Shown piece by piece: positions 1-7,996 of a DNA stretch of 29,556 nt. The notes under the pieces are model-generated. The model saw nothing but the letters and a program-made list of their open reading frames with translations. It was not told the origin of the DNA and did no database searches. Both the position numbers and the translations under genes were made by a program. How positions within the stretch are numbered: position 1 is the stretch's first letter; every line of letters begins with the position of its first letter. Origin of the DNA: an uncultured Prevotella sp. (lineage in GTDB: Bacteria; Bacteroidota; Bacteroidia; Bacteroidales; Bacteroidaceae); contig CALEKA010000105.1 in the NCBI GenBank assembly GCA_937898715.1, positions 1-29,556 of the forward strand. The letters run 5' to 3'.

Positions 1-54
1 GGACTACTTGACTAGGCTTTTACAGACGAACGCATTTTGATGCGTCTGCCCTGT

Positions 55-114
55 GCTCTTCTGCAGACGGCAAGACGCTCTTCTGAAAATGGCAAGATAC
101 ATGTCTGCAGACAT
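55..114. repeat. 22-bp tandem duplication followed by a 14-bp palindrome
   Basis: Positions 55-75 and 77-97 are an imperfect direct repeat (GCTCTTCTG...GGCAAGA, 18 of 21 identical, period 22). They are followed by a perfect 14-bp palindrome, ATGTCTGCAGACAT, at 101-114. A short hairpin (ACGCAT/ATGCGT, loop TTTG) lies at 30-45. All of this is just upstream of the HU-HIG gene, so it could be an operator. That role is inference only. Confidence 0.5.
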
Positions 115-154
115 CCAAAACGAATCCTTAAAACGAACCAAACATAGTATACAA

Positions 155-775
155 ATGTCGACAATTACCTTTAAACTACAAGAGATCCCTCATGCAGAGG
201 GAGAGCCCCGACCCGGTTATTTCCCCGTATTGGCACATTCAGCCCGTATCACGTCCGACCAACTCTGCCAGATGATTCAAAATCGTTGCACCGTAACCGA
301 GGGCGACGTGAAAGCCGTGATGAGTGCGATGGCGCAGATCTTGAGACAGGAGTTGGCTGATGGGGTGCGTGTGGAAGTGCCCGAACTGGGCAGTTTTTCA
401 CCCTCGCTATCGAGTAACCGACCGATTACCGATGCCTCAGACACGCAGATAGCCCGCCATCTGTGCATAGACAATATTAAGTTTCAGCCCAAGGCATCGC
501 TCAAAAAGGGCTTTAGCAAGGTGTCATTCCGCCGAGCCGACAAGCTGGTGAACACTTTGCCCAAACTCACCGACGAGGAGGTGATGGCACGCATCAAGCG
601 TTTCCTTACGGCGAATCCCGATGAAGTAATGGACCGTCGTACCTTCCAATCCATCACGGGCTACGGCCGCACCATAGCTTCCAGAGTGCTCTCGCGTCTC
701 ATCGATCAGGGACGTATCGAGAAGAAGGGACGCCAGAATGCTCCTTACTATGTGCTTGTGAGAGCAGAGGAGTAG
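155..775 (+). CDS. HU-HIG family DNA-binding protein with C-terminal winged helix
   Basis: This encodes a 206-aa HU/IHF-related DNA-binding protein of the HU-HIG type found in Bacteroidetes. The N-terminal ~125 residues have the HU fold: a helical part with a run of variable polar residues (about 30-70), then the GxFxPS-like strand region after VEVPELGSF (about 73-82) and the basic arm and return strands. The C-terminal part (about 138-200) reads as a winged helix, with a helix-turn-helix around RRTFQSITGYGRTIASRVL and a final basic wing. The open frame extends up to 53. I chose ATG 155 because the HU-HIG domain starts there (MSTITFKLQEI) and the extra 34 residues look unlike protein. Proteins of this class are common next to mobile or surface loci in Bacteroidales. 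A nucleoid or regulatory role is inferred, and no specific target can be named. Confidence 0.85.
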   Translation: MSTITFKLQEIPHAEGEPRPGYFPVLAHSARITSDQLCQMIQNRCTVTEGDVKAVMSAMAQILRQELADGVRVEVPELGSFSPSLSSNRPITDASDTQIARHLCIDNIKFQPKASLKKGFSKVSFRRADKLVNTLPKLTDEEVMARIKRFLTANPDEVMDRRTFQSITGYGRTIASRVLSRLIDQGRIEKKGRQNAPYYVLVRAEE

Positions 776-842
776 ATGTTCCGTGCTTAAGCAGATAGGT
801 CAAATAATCGCTGATAGAACTTGCAGTAGTGCCTATTGTATA

Positions 843-1021
843 CCCGTTGGCGGAATTCTTGGTTAACGGGTAAACAAGTTGACAAGTTAACAAGTTGACA
901 AGTTGACAAGTAAATAGGTCTTAGACTACTTGTTTCGTTAAAAACGAAAATGATTGGACTCGACAAACTTACCTGTTCACCTGTTAACTTGTCAACCCAT
1001 TAACAAATTCCGCCAACGCGT
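843..1021. mobile_element. MITE-like inverted-repeat element flanked by a 9-bp duplication
   Basis: A 13-bp perfect inverted repeat, CGTTGGCGGAATT (845-857) and its complement (1006-1018), bounds an element of about 179 bp. The inner sequence continues the palindrome imperfectly through AACAAGTTGACAAGTT-type repeats. TATTGTATA occurs immediately outside on both sides (834-842 and 1022-1030), which looks like a target-site duplication. There is no coding capacity. A small hairpin, TTTCGTT/AACGAAA, lies at 933-949. The element sits between the HU-HIG gene and the cas1 remnant, only 25 bp before the cas1 start. It may instead be a large intergenic hairpin whose flanking repeat is chance. Confidence 0.6.
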
Positions 1022-1054
1022 TATTGTATATACTTCATCTAATACATAGCAAAC

Positions 1055-1279
1055 ATGGAATTAATACTCAATACCTTTGGCACTTCTCTCAATAGAGACA
1101 ACAACGGATTTGTGATACGAAGTAAGGGACGCGAACAGCGAGTACCCTTGCAGGGTATTACGGCCATACAGATAGGCAGGGGCGTGTTCTTATGCCCATA
1201 CGTGAGAGCAAGTGTCCAAGCGAAAGAAACGTGCATAAAGCGTAGTCAAATCGCCACTAACACGAGATTTGACACTTAA
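1055..1279 (+). pseudogene. cas1: Truncated cas1 (CRISPR integrase) 5' remnant
   Basis: The first ~43 residues (1055-1183) look like the N-terminal beta-strand domain of Cas1. They contain the pattern MELILNTFGTSLNRDNNGF, then a basic turn, then GITAIQIGRG, the position where intact Cas1 proteins continue into an Ser-Asp-Ala helix. After residue 43 the frame runs into unrelated residues and stops at 74 aa. An intact Cas1 is about 300 aa, so the helical catalytic domain is missing. No cas2, other cas gene or repeat array is visible in the window. The sequence right of ~1183 instead supports a short open frame on the opposite strand, so the junction looks like a deletion or insertion breakpoint. 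The identification rests on recognising the family pattern. Confidence 0.65.
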
Positions 1280-1321
1280 AGGGTTGGCCATCTCAGAAAA
1301 ATTGCCGAATTTAGCATCCAT
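1190..1321 (-). CDS. Short unidentified ORF fragment (43 aa) abutting the cas1 break
   Basis: On the minus strand an ATG at 1321 opens 43 codons ending in TAA at 1190-1192 (begins MDAKFGNFSEMANPLSVKS, ends CSHVWA). The frame is open for seven more codons upstream (I-K-I-K-L-I-V) before a stop. The composition looks protein-like rather than random, and the sequence begins exactly where cas1 similarity ends. I do not recognise the family. It may be the start of a truncated mobile-element or accessory gene that replaced the rest of cas1, or a chance frame. Confidence 0.3.
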   Translation of the reverse strand: MDAKFGNFSEMANPLSVKSRVSGDLTTLYARFFRLDTCSHVWA

Positions 1322-1397
1322 AACAATAAGCTTGATTTTTATTTAAAACTCAGTTTGTTAGCACTTCTAAGTTGCAAATTTTTCTTGACTTATTGTA

Positions 1398-1426
1398 TTT
1401 CCCACCCTTTAAAATGAGGGTGGAAA
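1398..1426. promoter_or_regulatory. Hairpin just upstream of jetA
   Basis: A stem CCACCCT/AGGGTGG (1402-1408 with 1417-1423) extends by TTT/AAA across one bulged C, with loop TTAAAATG. It lies 22 bp before the jetA ATG, so it is in or near the jetA leader. It could be an end-of-unit hairpin of the decayed upstream locus or a leader structure controlling the Wadjet operon. No TAnnTTTG box was found between 1322 and 1447. Confidence 0.45.
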
Positions 1427-1447
1427 ACTTTAGTAATGTAATATATC

Positions 1448-2647
1448 ATGGACACATTGTCGAGCTTTAGGTCGATTGAGGAATTGGTGACGATACTTAA
1501 TCGTGAGAGGAAACTGTTTCGCGATATGTTTGAAAAGCGAAAGACGTTGGCTTATCGTACGGACTTCGCTTTGGAAATTGTCGACTATCAACGTGAACGC
1601 ATACAGTATTTGATAGATCATGGGGTGGTGCATGAGAGTGGCGACTTCATAGAAATGGAGGACGTCTATCTGCAGTTCTTCGAGGATGTGCTCGATATGA
1701 ACGAGGAAATCAGCATTGCAAGCGTGAGGGAGTATGCCGAATCGATTAGAGAAAACATACACTACTTTTTGGATGAGACTAATGAACGCCGACGTTTTCA
1801 GTACCAAGGAAATGTGCGCAAGATACTACGGAAGATTGGTCTCCGTACGCTGAAAAATGTGGTTGACTTGAAGCGCAATGTGGATGTGGCTTATAAGCAA
1901 GAACCCAACTACGTGGTAAAGAAATCACGCCTGAAGAATCTCGATGAGAAGCGCAAAGGTATCAAAGAGATGATTCGTGAGTGTGAACGGATGATGGAAC
2001 ATGAAGTGGTGTTCTTCAAGATGGCTTCCGACCCAGAGATGGAACGCACTTGCATGAACGTGAGAAATGATTTTACAGAAGCTGATCATAACCTTCTGGA
2101 GATAGAGCACCAGATCATCGACTACATTAATCAGATAGAACAACAGAGTGTGTTGTTCAAGAAAATAAGGAAATTGAAGTACTTAAAAGATCAGTTGACT
2201 TGGCGCGAGGATACGAATGTGGTGAGGGTGATGAATGATTGCAACCCTGTGTGGATGGAGAATCGTCCGTACTATAAGTTGCGTCTATCGCTCGATAAAA
2301 TAAGGAATAGTGAGGAGGCTTACGAAGTAATTCGAAGGCTCGCGGGTAAAAGTATCAGCCAACGCATGTCGAGAACGGAAGCCGAACCTATTGCGGCAGA
2401 CTATTTGGAGGATACTACGGAAGTGGTGGAAAGTGTCAATGTGAAGGAGATGTGGAATGCTTTTAAAGCACAGGGCAACCATCTCTTCGCTTTCATCTTG
2501 AATTATCCTTATAGGATGAATCGTTCACTCAATGACCATGTGATTCTCTACTGTCAAATGGCTACGAACTATAGTGAACAACTGAATTTTACAGACGAGT
2601 ACGAAACGTTTAACAACATAGAATACGCTCTGATATATGCGAAATAA
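1448..2647 (+). CDS. jetA: Wadjet protein JetA (MukF/MksF-like kleisin subunit)
   Basis: First gene of a four-gene Wadjet operon. In known Wadjet complexes JetA is the kleisin that bridges the SMC heads and holds the small JetB subunits. The 399-aa product is nearly all helical and charged. The N-terminal ~110 residues look like a winged-helix region (an acidic turn around HESGDFIEMEDVYLQFFEDVL). A long helical middle section (about 110-290) follows, and a C-terminal domain (about 320-399) ends in a short helix. No catalytic motif is expected and none is seen. The assignment rests mainly on gene order and size before a MukE-like, an SMC and a Toprim gene. It is somewhat short for the family (often about 450-500 aa). 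The next gene starts 11 bp before its stop, which implies translational coupling. Confidence 0.8.
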   Translation: MDTLSSFRSIEELVTILNRERKLFRDMFEKRKTLAYRTDFALEIVDYQRERIQYLIDHGVVHESGDFIEMEDVYLQFFEDVLDMNEEISIASVREYAESIRENIHYFLDETNERRRFQYQGNVRKILRKIGLRTLKNVVDLKRNVDVAYKQEPNYVVKKSRLKNLDEKRKGIKEMIRECERMMEHEVVFFKMASDPEMERTCMNVRNDFTEADHNLLEIEHQIIDYINQIEQQSVLFKKIRKLKYLKDQLTWREDTNVVRVMNDCNPVWMENRPYYKLRLSLDKIRNSEEAYEVIRRLAGKSISQRMSRTEAEPIAADYLEDTTEVVESVNVKEMWNAFKAQGNHLFAFILNYPYRMNRSLNDHVILYCQMATNYSEQLNFTDEYETFNNIEYALIYAK

Positions 2648-3191
2648 CACACAGAAAATATTTGAATGTCTGATTAAGGGAAGCTTTCTCTCGGTAGATA
2701 GTACTGACTTTGAAACGAAGCATCTCTACGATGATGTGGAAGAGAACTTTTCAGACTATGAGGCTTATTTTAAGGAAATAGGATTCCAACTTGAAATGGG
2801 TGATGGCTATTTCTACTTTTCACGCATGGGGGAGAGCAAACTCCAAATGGATAAAAAACTGCAAGGGCTTGCGCAGTGGGTGGATATACTCGACTTTTTG
2901 AAAACGTATGATATTGCTTTCTCCGTAGGTTATCAGTTTCGGGAAGCGCAGATATCGGAGCGCATCAGCGTGGATGTGGAACTTCGCGACAAGGCTCGCA
3001 AGCTCTTTCAGAAGCAAAAGACTAATTATGATGTGGTACGCAAACTTGCGGAGGAACTCCAGAATAAAGGTTTTGCAGAGCTTGTCAGCGAGCAAGAAGG
3101 TACTTATAAAGTGACCTCAGCCTTTCGCTATGTTGAAGAAATGGTCAACATAATCACTATTTACAACGAAGAAGATATACCTGAAGTATGA
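2637..3191 (+). CDS. jetB: Wadjet protein JetB (MukE/MksE-like subunit)
   Basis: This encodes a 184-aa protein with the layout of MukE/MksE (KITE) subunits, two small winged-helix domains. The first includes a GDGYFYFSR strand pair (about 56-64) that is typical of this group. The second (about 85-170) has the helix-turn-helix and wing ending EQEGTYKVTSAFRYVEEMV. In Wadjet the JetB dimer binds the JetA kleisin and contacts DNA. The gene overlaps jetA by 11 bp and jetC by 4 bp (ATGA), so it is clearly made as part of the operon. The start at 2637 is the only one that fits a full first domain. The product is shorter than many JetB proteins (about 200-240 aa). Its function is inferred from context and size more than from individual residues. 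Confidence 0.8.
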   Translation: MRNNTQKIFECLIKGSFLSVDSTDFETKHLYDDVEENFSDYEAYFKEIGFQLEMGDGYFYFSRMGESKLQMDKKLQGLAQWVDILDFLKTYDIAFSVGYQFREAQISERISVDVELRDKARKLFQKQKTNYDVVRKLAEELQNKGFAELVSEQEGTYKVTSAFRYVEEMVNIITIYNEEDIPEV

Positions 3192-6100
3192 AACACCTGA
3201 ACAAGATTGTCTTTTTGAACAGCGCCAATATCCCTTATGCCGAGGTGAAGCTCGATGGCAATGTTCACTTCTCTGGCACGCAGGGCGTGGGGAAAAGTAC
3301 GATATTGAGAGCACTCCTCTTCTTCTATAATGCTGACAAAATGCATCTGGGCATACAGCCTGGGCAGCGATCATTTGAAGAATTTTATTTTCCTTATAGC
3401 AATTCCTATATAGTATATGAGGTGAGGATGGACCGAAGTGCCTACTCCATCTTTTTGTGTCGAAATCGCGGGAAGGTGGTGTATCGGTTTATAGATGCTC
3501 CTTATCAAAGGGAATGGTTTGTAGATGAGGACGGACGTGTGGAAACGGACTGGATACGCATTCGCGAAAAGATAGGGACAAAGGTCGACATCAGTACGAG
3601 GGTGGAGACGTATGAGCTTTATCGCAACATCATCTTTGGCAATACGCACGACCGCACGCATCGGTATGATAAATATGCCCTTGTGGAAAGCAATAAGTAT
3701 CAGAACATACCGCGATCCATTCAGAACGTATTTCTCAACAGCAAACTTGATGCCGACTTTGTGAAAAACACCATCATTCAGTCGATGACGGAGGAGGAAG
3801 ACTCCATTCTGCTATCGGCTTACCGAAATCAAGTGGCCGACTTTGAAAGAGAGTTTGACGAGATAGATTGCTGGTTCAGAAAGAACAATACGGGCGAAGT
3901 GGTGGTACGCACAAAGGCTTTCAAAGTGGTTGATGCGTACAAAGCACTTCTTGCATTGGACTATGCAATGATGCATACGTGGCATCAATTGAACTATGCG
4001 GTGAACCATACGCGTGAGCATATGCCGATAGTGGAGGATGAGATCTTGTCGCTCAAAAACAAGCTGCAAAATATTCAGGAGAAACTGGAGCATCAAAGGG
4101 AAGCCTATGAGAAGGAGCAGAGTGCTTTTAACCAGAAAATTGGTGAGTGTAAGCTGCGTCTGGCAGATATACGCAAAAAAAAGAAACAATATGAAGCGAT
4201 AAATATTCGTGCCCTTCTTCTTCAAGCTCAAGAAGAACCCGCTCTCAAGACGGAAAAGGTGCAGAGAAAGCAACAACTGGATCTGCTCGAGAAACGTTAT
4301 GGCGACGTGACTGAAAAATTTCGAGCTATTTACGAGGCCTTAGACAACGAATGGAAGAGCTTTGAACTCGTGCAAAACGAGTCTTTACAACGTGAACGAG
4401 ATGCTGTGCAGAGCCAGCGAGACGCGCTTGCCAAAGTGCGCGATGACGGAAAGCAAAGCATAGAGGAATCTTACAATGAGTGGATGGAAAGTTCGGACGA
4501 GCGCATGATGGTGTTGCAAGTGGCGTGCAATCAAGCCGATAAGCGCATGGCTGAATTGCAACATTATCATCCGCTGAAGTTGAAAACTGACGCTTATGAA
4601 GAGACAATTGCTCAGCTCAAAACGTCGCAACTGGAACTGCAGAACGAGCTAACCCTTGCCCATGCCAATCTGAAGATGAAGCAGAAAGAGGCAGAGACTT
4701 GCTATAAAGATTTGACTGCCGATTACGAACAAAGGGAAACGGAATGTGGAGAAAAGTTGCAAACCGTGCAAGCCGAAATTGCTCAGACGCAGGAGTTACT
4801 CTCGCGATGGGACGGCTCGCTCTATAAATGGCTCACAGAGAACAAGCCCGGCTGGGAACAGAACATTGGACGGGTGGTGGACGAGACGCAGGTGCTTTAT
4901 GCCCAAGGATTGGAGCCTACCGTTGCAGAAGGTGATAGCTTTTATGGTATTCATCTGAATTTGGAAGCTATAACCACACATCATCGTTCGCCTGATGAGT
5001 ATCGTGCTTTACTCGTGGAACAACAGCAGGCTGAGGCTGAATTGAAAGCACAGCTTGCTGCATTGCGAGCACAACTCGAAACCGACCTCACGGCAGCTCG
5101 CAGGAGTTATGGCGAAAAGTTGCGCGAACTTCAACAAGCGGAGAGCAACCTCAGCGTGCAAATAGCTCAGATTCCGTTGAAGATAAAGGATGCCGAGACT
5201 CGTTTGCGCATGACGCTCGATGAAGAACAATCGCTTGTACAGAAAGAACGCATAAAGCGCCAAGCTGCTTACAATGAAGCTCGATTGGCACTCGACAATG
5301 AAACATCAGATCGACAACAAAAAAAGGACAAGCGCCGAAAGGACGTGAAGGCAGCCGACAAACAGTATAACACCGCTATAGGCGAATTGCAAGTGCGCTT
5401 CAACTCTTATAAATCTAATCAAAAAGCCTCTAAGCAGCAGAAAGAGCACGAGATGGCAGACCGCCGACAGGCACTTGAACGACAAGAACGAGAGGAACTA
5501 AAGGGTAAAGGCGCTGACACGGATGCCATTGCGCTGTGCAGAAAGAGCCTTGCTCATGTAGAGCATCTATTGGAAGAGATTGCTCGTCAGCACGATATGG
5601 TCGTTGCCTATCGCAAGGATGAAGTAGAACTCTTCTCGCATGAGGAGGCTTTTCGCGAAGAGAAACGCCGACTGGAGATGCGAATCTTTTCTGCTCGTCA
5701 GACTTATGAGGATAAGTGCAATGTCGATCAAAAGAAGAAGAATGAAACGGACGAAGCGCTTGTTCAGAAGCGAAAGGAAATCGAAGATATGGAGGACGGA
5801 CTCAAGCGTTATGAAGAACTTCTGGCAGAGCATACTCTATCTGACACTTTCTTACAGGACGACAAGGCTGAAAGAAATGCCGCTCCTTGCGATGAACTCG
5901 TAAGCGAAATGCGTGGGGCGATCAACAAGAAGCGCTTAAAATTTGACGAACTGAAGCATGCCACCAACTCATTCAATACACATTTCAGCCCTCAAAACAC
6001 GTTCCACTTTATCCAGCCGCAAGAGGATAGAGAATATCTTGACTTTGCGCTCAACTTGCAAGATTTCATGGCCAATGATAAAATAGAAGAATATCGCAAG

Positions 6101-6841
6101 CGCGTGAGCGATCATTACAACGATATTCTTCGAAGTATCTCGCGCGAGGTGGGTATGCTCATGAATCATTCTGCTGAAATTAAGGGTGTAATCAATGAAG
6201 TGAATCGCGACTTCCAAGAGCGTAACTTTGCAGGAGTGATTCGAAGTATAGAACTTCGCGTGGAGGAATCGTCTGATCGCTTGATGCATCTCCTTCGTTC
6301 CATCCGAGACTTTACAGAAGACAACTCCCTGTCGATGGGGGAGATGAATCTCTTCTCGGGCGATGATCGCGAAGAGGTAAATAAACGTGTGGTTGACTAT
6401 CTGAAACGCTTCATGAAGCAACTTCAAAAAGAACCCTCGCGCACGGAACTTACACTATCGGACACGTTCCGTCTGCAATTTCGCATTCAAGAGAACGATA
6501 ACAGCACGGGGTGGGTGGAACGCATCAACAATGTGGGCTCGGATGGTACAGATATCTTGGTGAAAGCAATGGTCAATATTATGCTGATCAACGTGTTCAA
6601 GAAGAAAGCCTCGCGAAAGGGGGGCGACTTCATTATACACTGTATGATGGACGAGATTGGTAAACTCCATCCAAGCAATGTGAGTGGCATCCTGCAGTTT
6701 GCCAATGTGCGTAATATCTACTTGGTTAACTCTTCGCCCATGGGCTACAATGCTGATATCTATAAGTACAATTACTTGTTAACGAAGGATCGTCGGGCGC
6801 AGACGCGAGTAAAACTCCTCATATCAAACAATGCTTTATGA
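3188..6841 (+). CDS. jetC: Wadjet protein JetC (SMC/MukB-like ATPase)
   Basis: A 1217-aa SMC-type motor ATPase. The N-terminal head has Walker A GTQGVGKST (30-38). Long coiled coils rich in Glu, Lys, Gln and Arg run from about 260 to 530 and about 610 to 960. They are separated by a globular hinge near 535-610 (Trp-rich, ending with an FYGIHLNLE strand). The C-terminal head carries the ABC signature region GSDGTD (1117-1122) and Walker B ending in Asp1155-Glu1156 (MMDEIGKL). All ATPase elements are present, so it should be active. In characterised Wadjet complexes JetC dimers extrude DNA loops until small circles are recognised and cut. The start overlaps the jetB stop by 4 bp and the end overlaps jetD by 4 bp. 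The ATPase class is certain; the Wadjet identity comes from the neighbours. Confidence 0.92.
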   Translation: MKHLNKIVFLNSANIPYAEVKLDGNVHFSGTQGVGKSTILRALLFFYNADKMHLGIQPGQRSFEEFYFPYSNSYIVYEVRMDRSAYSIFLCRNRGKVVYRFIDAPYQREWFVDEDGRVETDWIRIREKIGTKVDISTRVETYELYRNIIFGNTHDRTHRYDKYALVESNKYQNIPRSIQNVFLNSKLDADFVKNTIIQSMTEEEDSILLSAYRNQVADFEREFDEIDCWFRKNNTGEVVVRTKAFKVVDAYKALLALDYAMMHTWHQLNYAVNHTREHMPIVEDEILSLKNKLQNIQEKLEHQREAYEKEQSAFNQKIGECKLRLADIRKKKKQYEAINIRALLLQAQEEPALKTEKVQRKQQLDLLEKRYGDVTEKFRAIYEALDNEWKSFELVQNESLQRERDAVQSQRDALAKVRDDGKQSIEESYNEWMESSDERMMVLQVACNQADKRMAELQHYHPLKLKTDAYEETIAQLKTSQLELQNELTLAHANLKMKQKEAETCYKDLTADYEQRETECGEKLQTVQAEIAQTQELLSRWDGSLYKWLTENKPGWEQNIGRVVDETQVLYAQGLEPTVAEGDSFYGIHLNLEAITTHHRSPDEYRALLVEQQQAEAELKAQLAALRAQLETDLTAARRSYGEKLRELQQAESNLSVQIAQIPLKIKDAETRLRMTLDEEQSLVQKERIKRQAAYNEARLALDNETSDRQQKKDKRRKDVKAADKQYNTAIGELQVRFNSYKSNQKASKQQKEHEMADRRQALERQEREELKGKGADTDAIALCRKSLAHVEHLLEEIARQHDMVVAYRKDEVELFSHEEAFREEKRRLEMRIFSARQTYEDKCNVDQKKKNETDEALVQKRKEIEDMEDGLKRYEELLAEHTLSDTFLQDDKAERNAAPCDELVSEMRGAINKKRLKFDELKHATNSFNTHFSPQNTFHFIQPQEDREYLDFALNLQDFMANDKIEEYRKRVSDHYNDILRSISREVGMLMNHSAEIKGVINEVNRDFQERNFAGVIRSIELRVEESSDRLMHLLRSIRDFTEDNSLSMGEMNLFSGDDREEVNKRVVDYLKRFMKQLQKEPSRTELTLSDTFRLQFRIQENDNSTGWVERINNVGSDGTDILVKAMVNIMLINVFKKKASRKGGDFIIHCMMDEIGKLHPSNVSGILQFANVRNIYLVNSSPMGYNADIYKYNYLLTKDRRAQTRVKLLISNNAL

Positions 6842-7734
6842 TGCTGTCGAAATCCTTATATAGATCTCTGAAGAGGTTGCTCTCCGGACAAACCATAGCA
6901 GCTAGTTCGCTTCGTAAGGAATTGGCCAACGAACTGCTTTATGAAGGACTACTTACGGTGCATGCTCAAGGAAGTAGACGTACATATGCGGCCATCGATA
7001 GGCAAGCATTGCAAGCCTATCTGTCGGCACATTATGAAACTCTGCGTGATTGGACAGTGGCTGAACAACTGAGCACGAAAGCAGACAACACACGTGCTCT
7101 GCAAGCCGCTGCTTCAGGTAATTCTAAATTAACGAGCGTGCGTTCATGTCCAGGTTTCCCCATAAATAGCTATGAGCCATTGGATTGTCAGCTTGGAGGA
7201 ACACCCATTGAGGTGTATCCCCCTAATGGAAGTTTCCTCTTCATTACGGACTGGAGACATTTTGCGATACCTTCCGATGTGGTAGTGGTAGGAATAGAAA
7301 ATATGGAAAACTTTCGCCTCGTTCGCTGGCAACGTGAATGGTTCACTCGGATGCTACCTGGAAAACGATTGCTCTTTGTGGCGCGCTATCCACAGTCGAC
7401 CGATCTACGTTCGTGGCTACAGACAATCACGAATCTTTACGTCCACTTTGGCGACTTCGATCTTGCTGGCATTCATATATTCCTTGCGGAATTTCAAGCA
7501 TTCTTGGGCGATAGAGCTTCGCTTCTTATTCCTCCAGACATAGAGCAGCGACTGAGCAAAGGTTCGACAGAAAGATACAATGCGCAGTATCGGAAGTTCA
7601 AACACCTCACCTCGTCTATACCTTCCGTACAGTGCTTAATAGACCTTATCAACTTGTATCATCGTGCCTATGATCAAGAGGGGTATATCGTGCAAGGTAT
7701 GGAGAAAGGAGCAGTGCAGATGGATAGACTGTAG
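6838..7734 (+). CDS. jetD: Wadjet protein JetD (compact Toprim nuclease)
   Basis: A 298-aa protein ending the operon. Residues ~20-60 look like a winged helix (a basic wing around GSRRTYAAID). Residues ~145-240 form a Toprim domain related to topoisomerase VI A and Spo11: a strand VVVVGIENMENF with the conserved Glu154, and GDFDLAGI with Asp206 and Asp208. These acidic residues would bind the metal used to cut DNA. JetD homologues are usually about 350-400 aa and carry a larger N-terminal arm domain. Here that region is reduced, so the protein is compact but keeps its active-site residues. The ATG at 6838 overlaps the jetC stop and is followed directly by a second ATG codon at 6841, so either could be used. 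Cleavage of small circular DNA is inferred from the family. Confidence 0.82.
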   Translation: MMLSKSLYRSLKRLLSGQTIAASSLRKELANELLYEGLLTVHAQGSRRTYAAIDRQALQAYLSAHYETLRDWTVAEQLSTKADNTRALQAAASGNSKLTSVRSCPGFPINSYEPLDCQLGGTPIEVYPPNGSFLFITDWRHFAIPSDVVVVGIENMENFRLVRWQREWFTRMLPGKRLLFVARYPQSTDLRSWLQTITNLYVHFGDFDLAGIHIFLAEFQAFLGDRASLLIPPDIEQRLSKGSTERYNAQYRKFKHLTSSIPSVQCLIDLINLYHRAYDQEGYIVQGMEKGAVQMDRL

Positions 7735-7879
7735 GTACTCAGCCTCGTAATCTTGCTTTGAAATTAAGATGAGCGTTTCCAATCTCATGCCCACGGGATA
7801 AAGAAACGACTTTCTTTAGAGAAATCTTGAATAATTTATTTTTTCCTATAATAAGAATGCGTTATTAGTAATAAAGTGC

Positions 7880-7949
7880 TATCTTTGCACTCGAAACATC
7901 AAGAGCAGTTTAACTCTGCACCAACCGAGCTATTGACAGCCGCGGTGGT
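7880..7949 (+). promoter_or_regulatory. Promoter and structured leader of the 82-aa gene
   Basis: TATCTTTG at 7880-7887 matches the Bacteroidetes -7 box TAnnTTTG; a good -33 box is not evident. The transcript would carry a leader of about 105 nt. The leader contains the imperfect stem ACC(A)ACCG (7920-7927) with CGGTGGT (7943-7949) and a small GCAG/CTGC hairpin around 7905-7919. It matches no riboswitch class I can name. Confidence 0.55.
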
Positions 7950-7996
7950 AAAGGTACGATGTGGAAGATAATCTTTAACTTCAAAAACAAGTCATT

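Noticed and set aside
53..154. Upstream extension of the HU-HIG gene to ATG 53
   Set aside because: The 34 added residues cover the direct repeats and palindrome and do not look like part of the HU-HIG domain.
776..1447. CRISPR array near the cas1 remnant
   Set aside because: No regularly spaced repeats of 25-40 bp were found. The repeats at 870-910 are short AACAAGTTGACAAGTT-type units inside the palindromic element.
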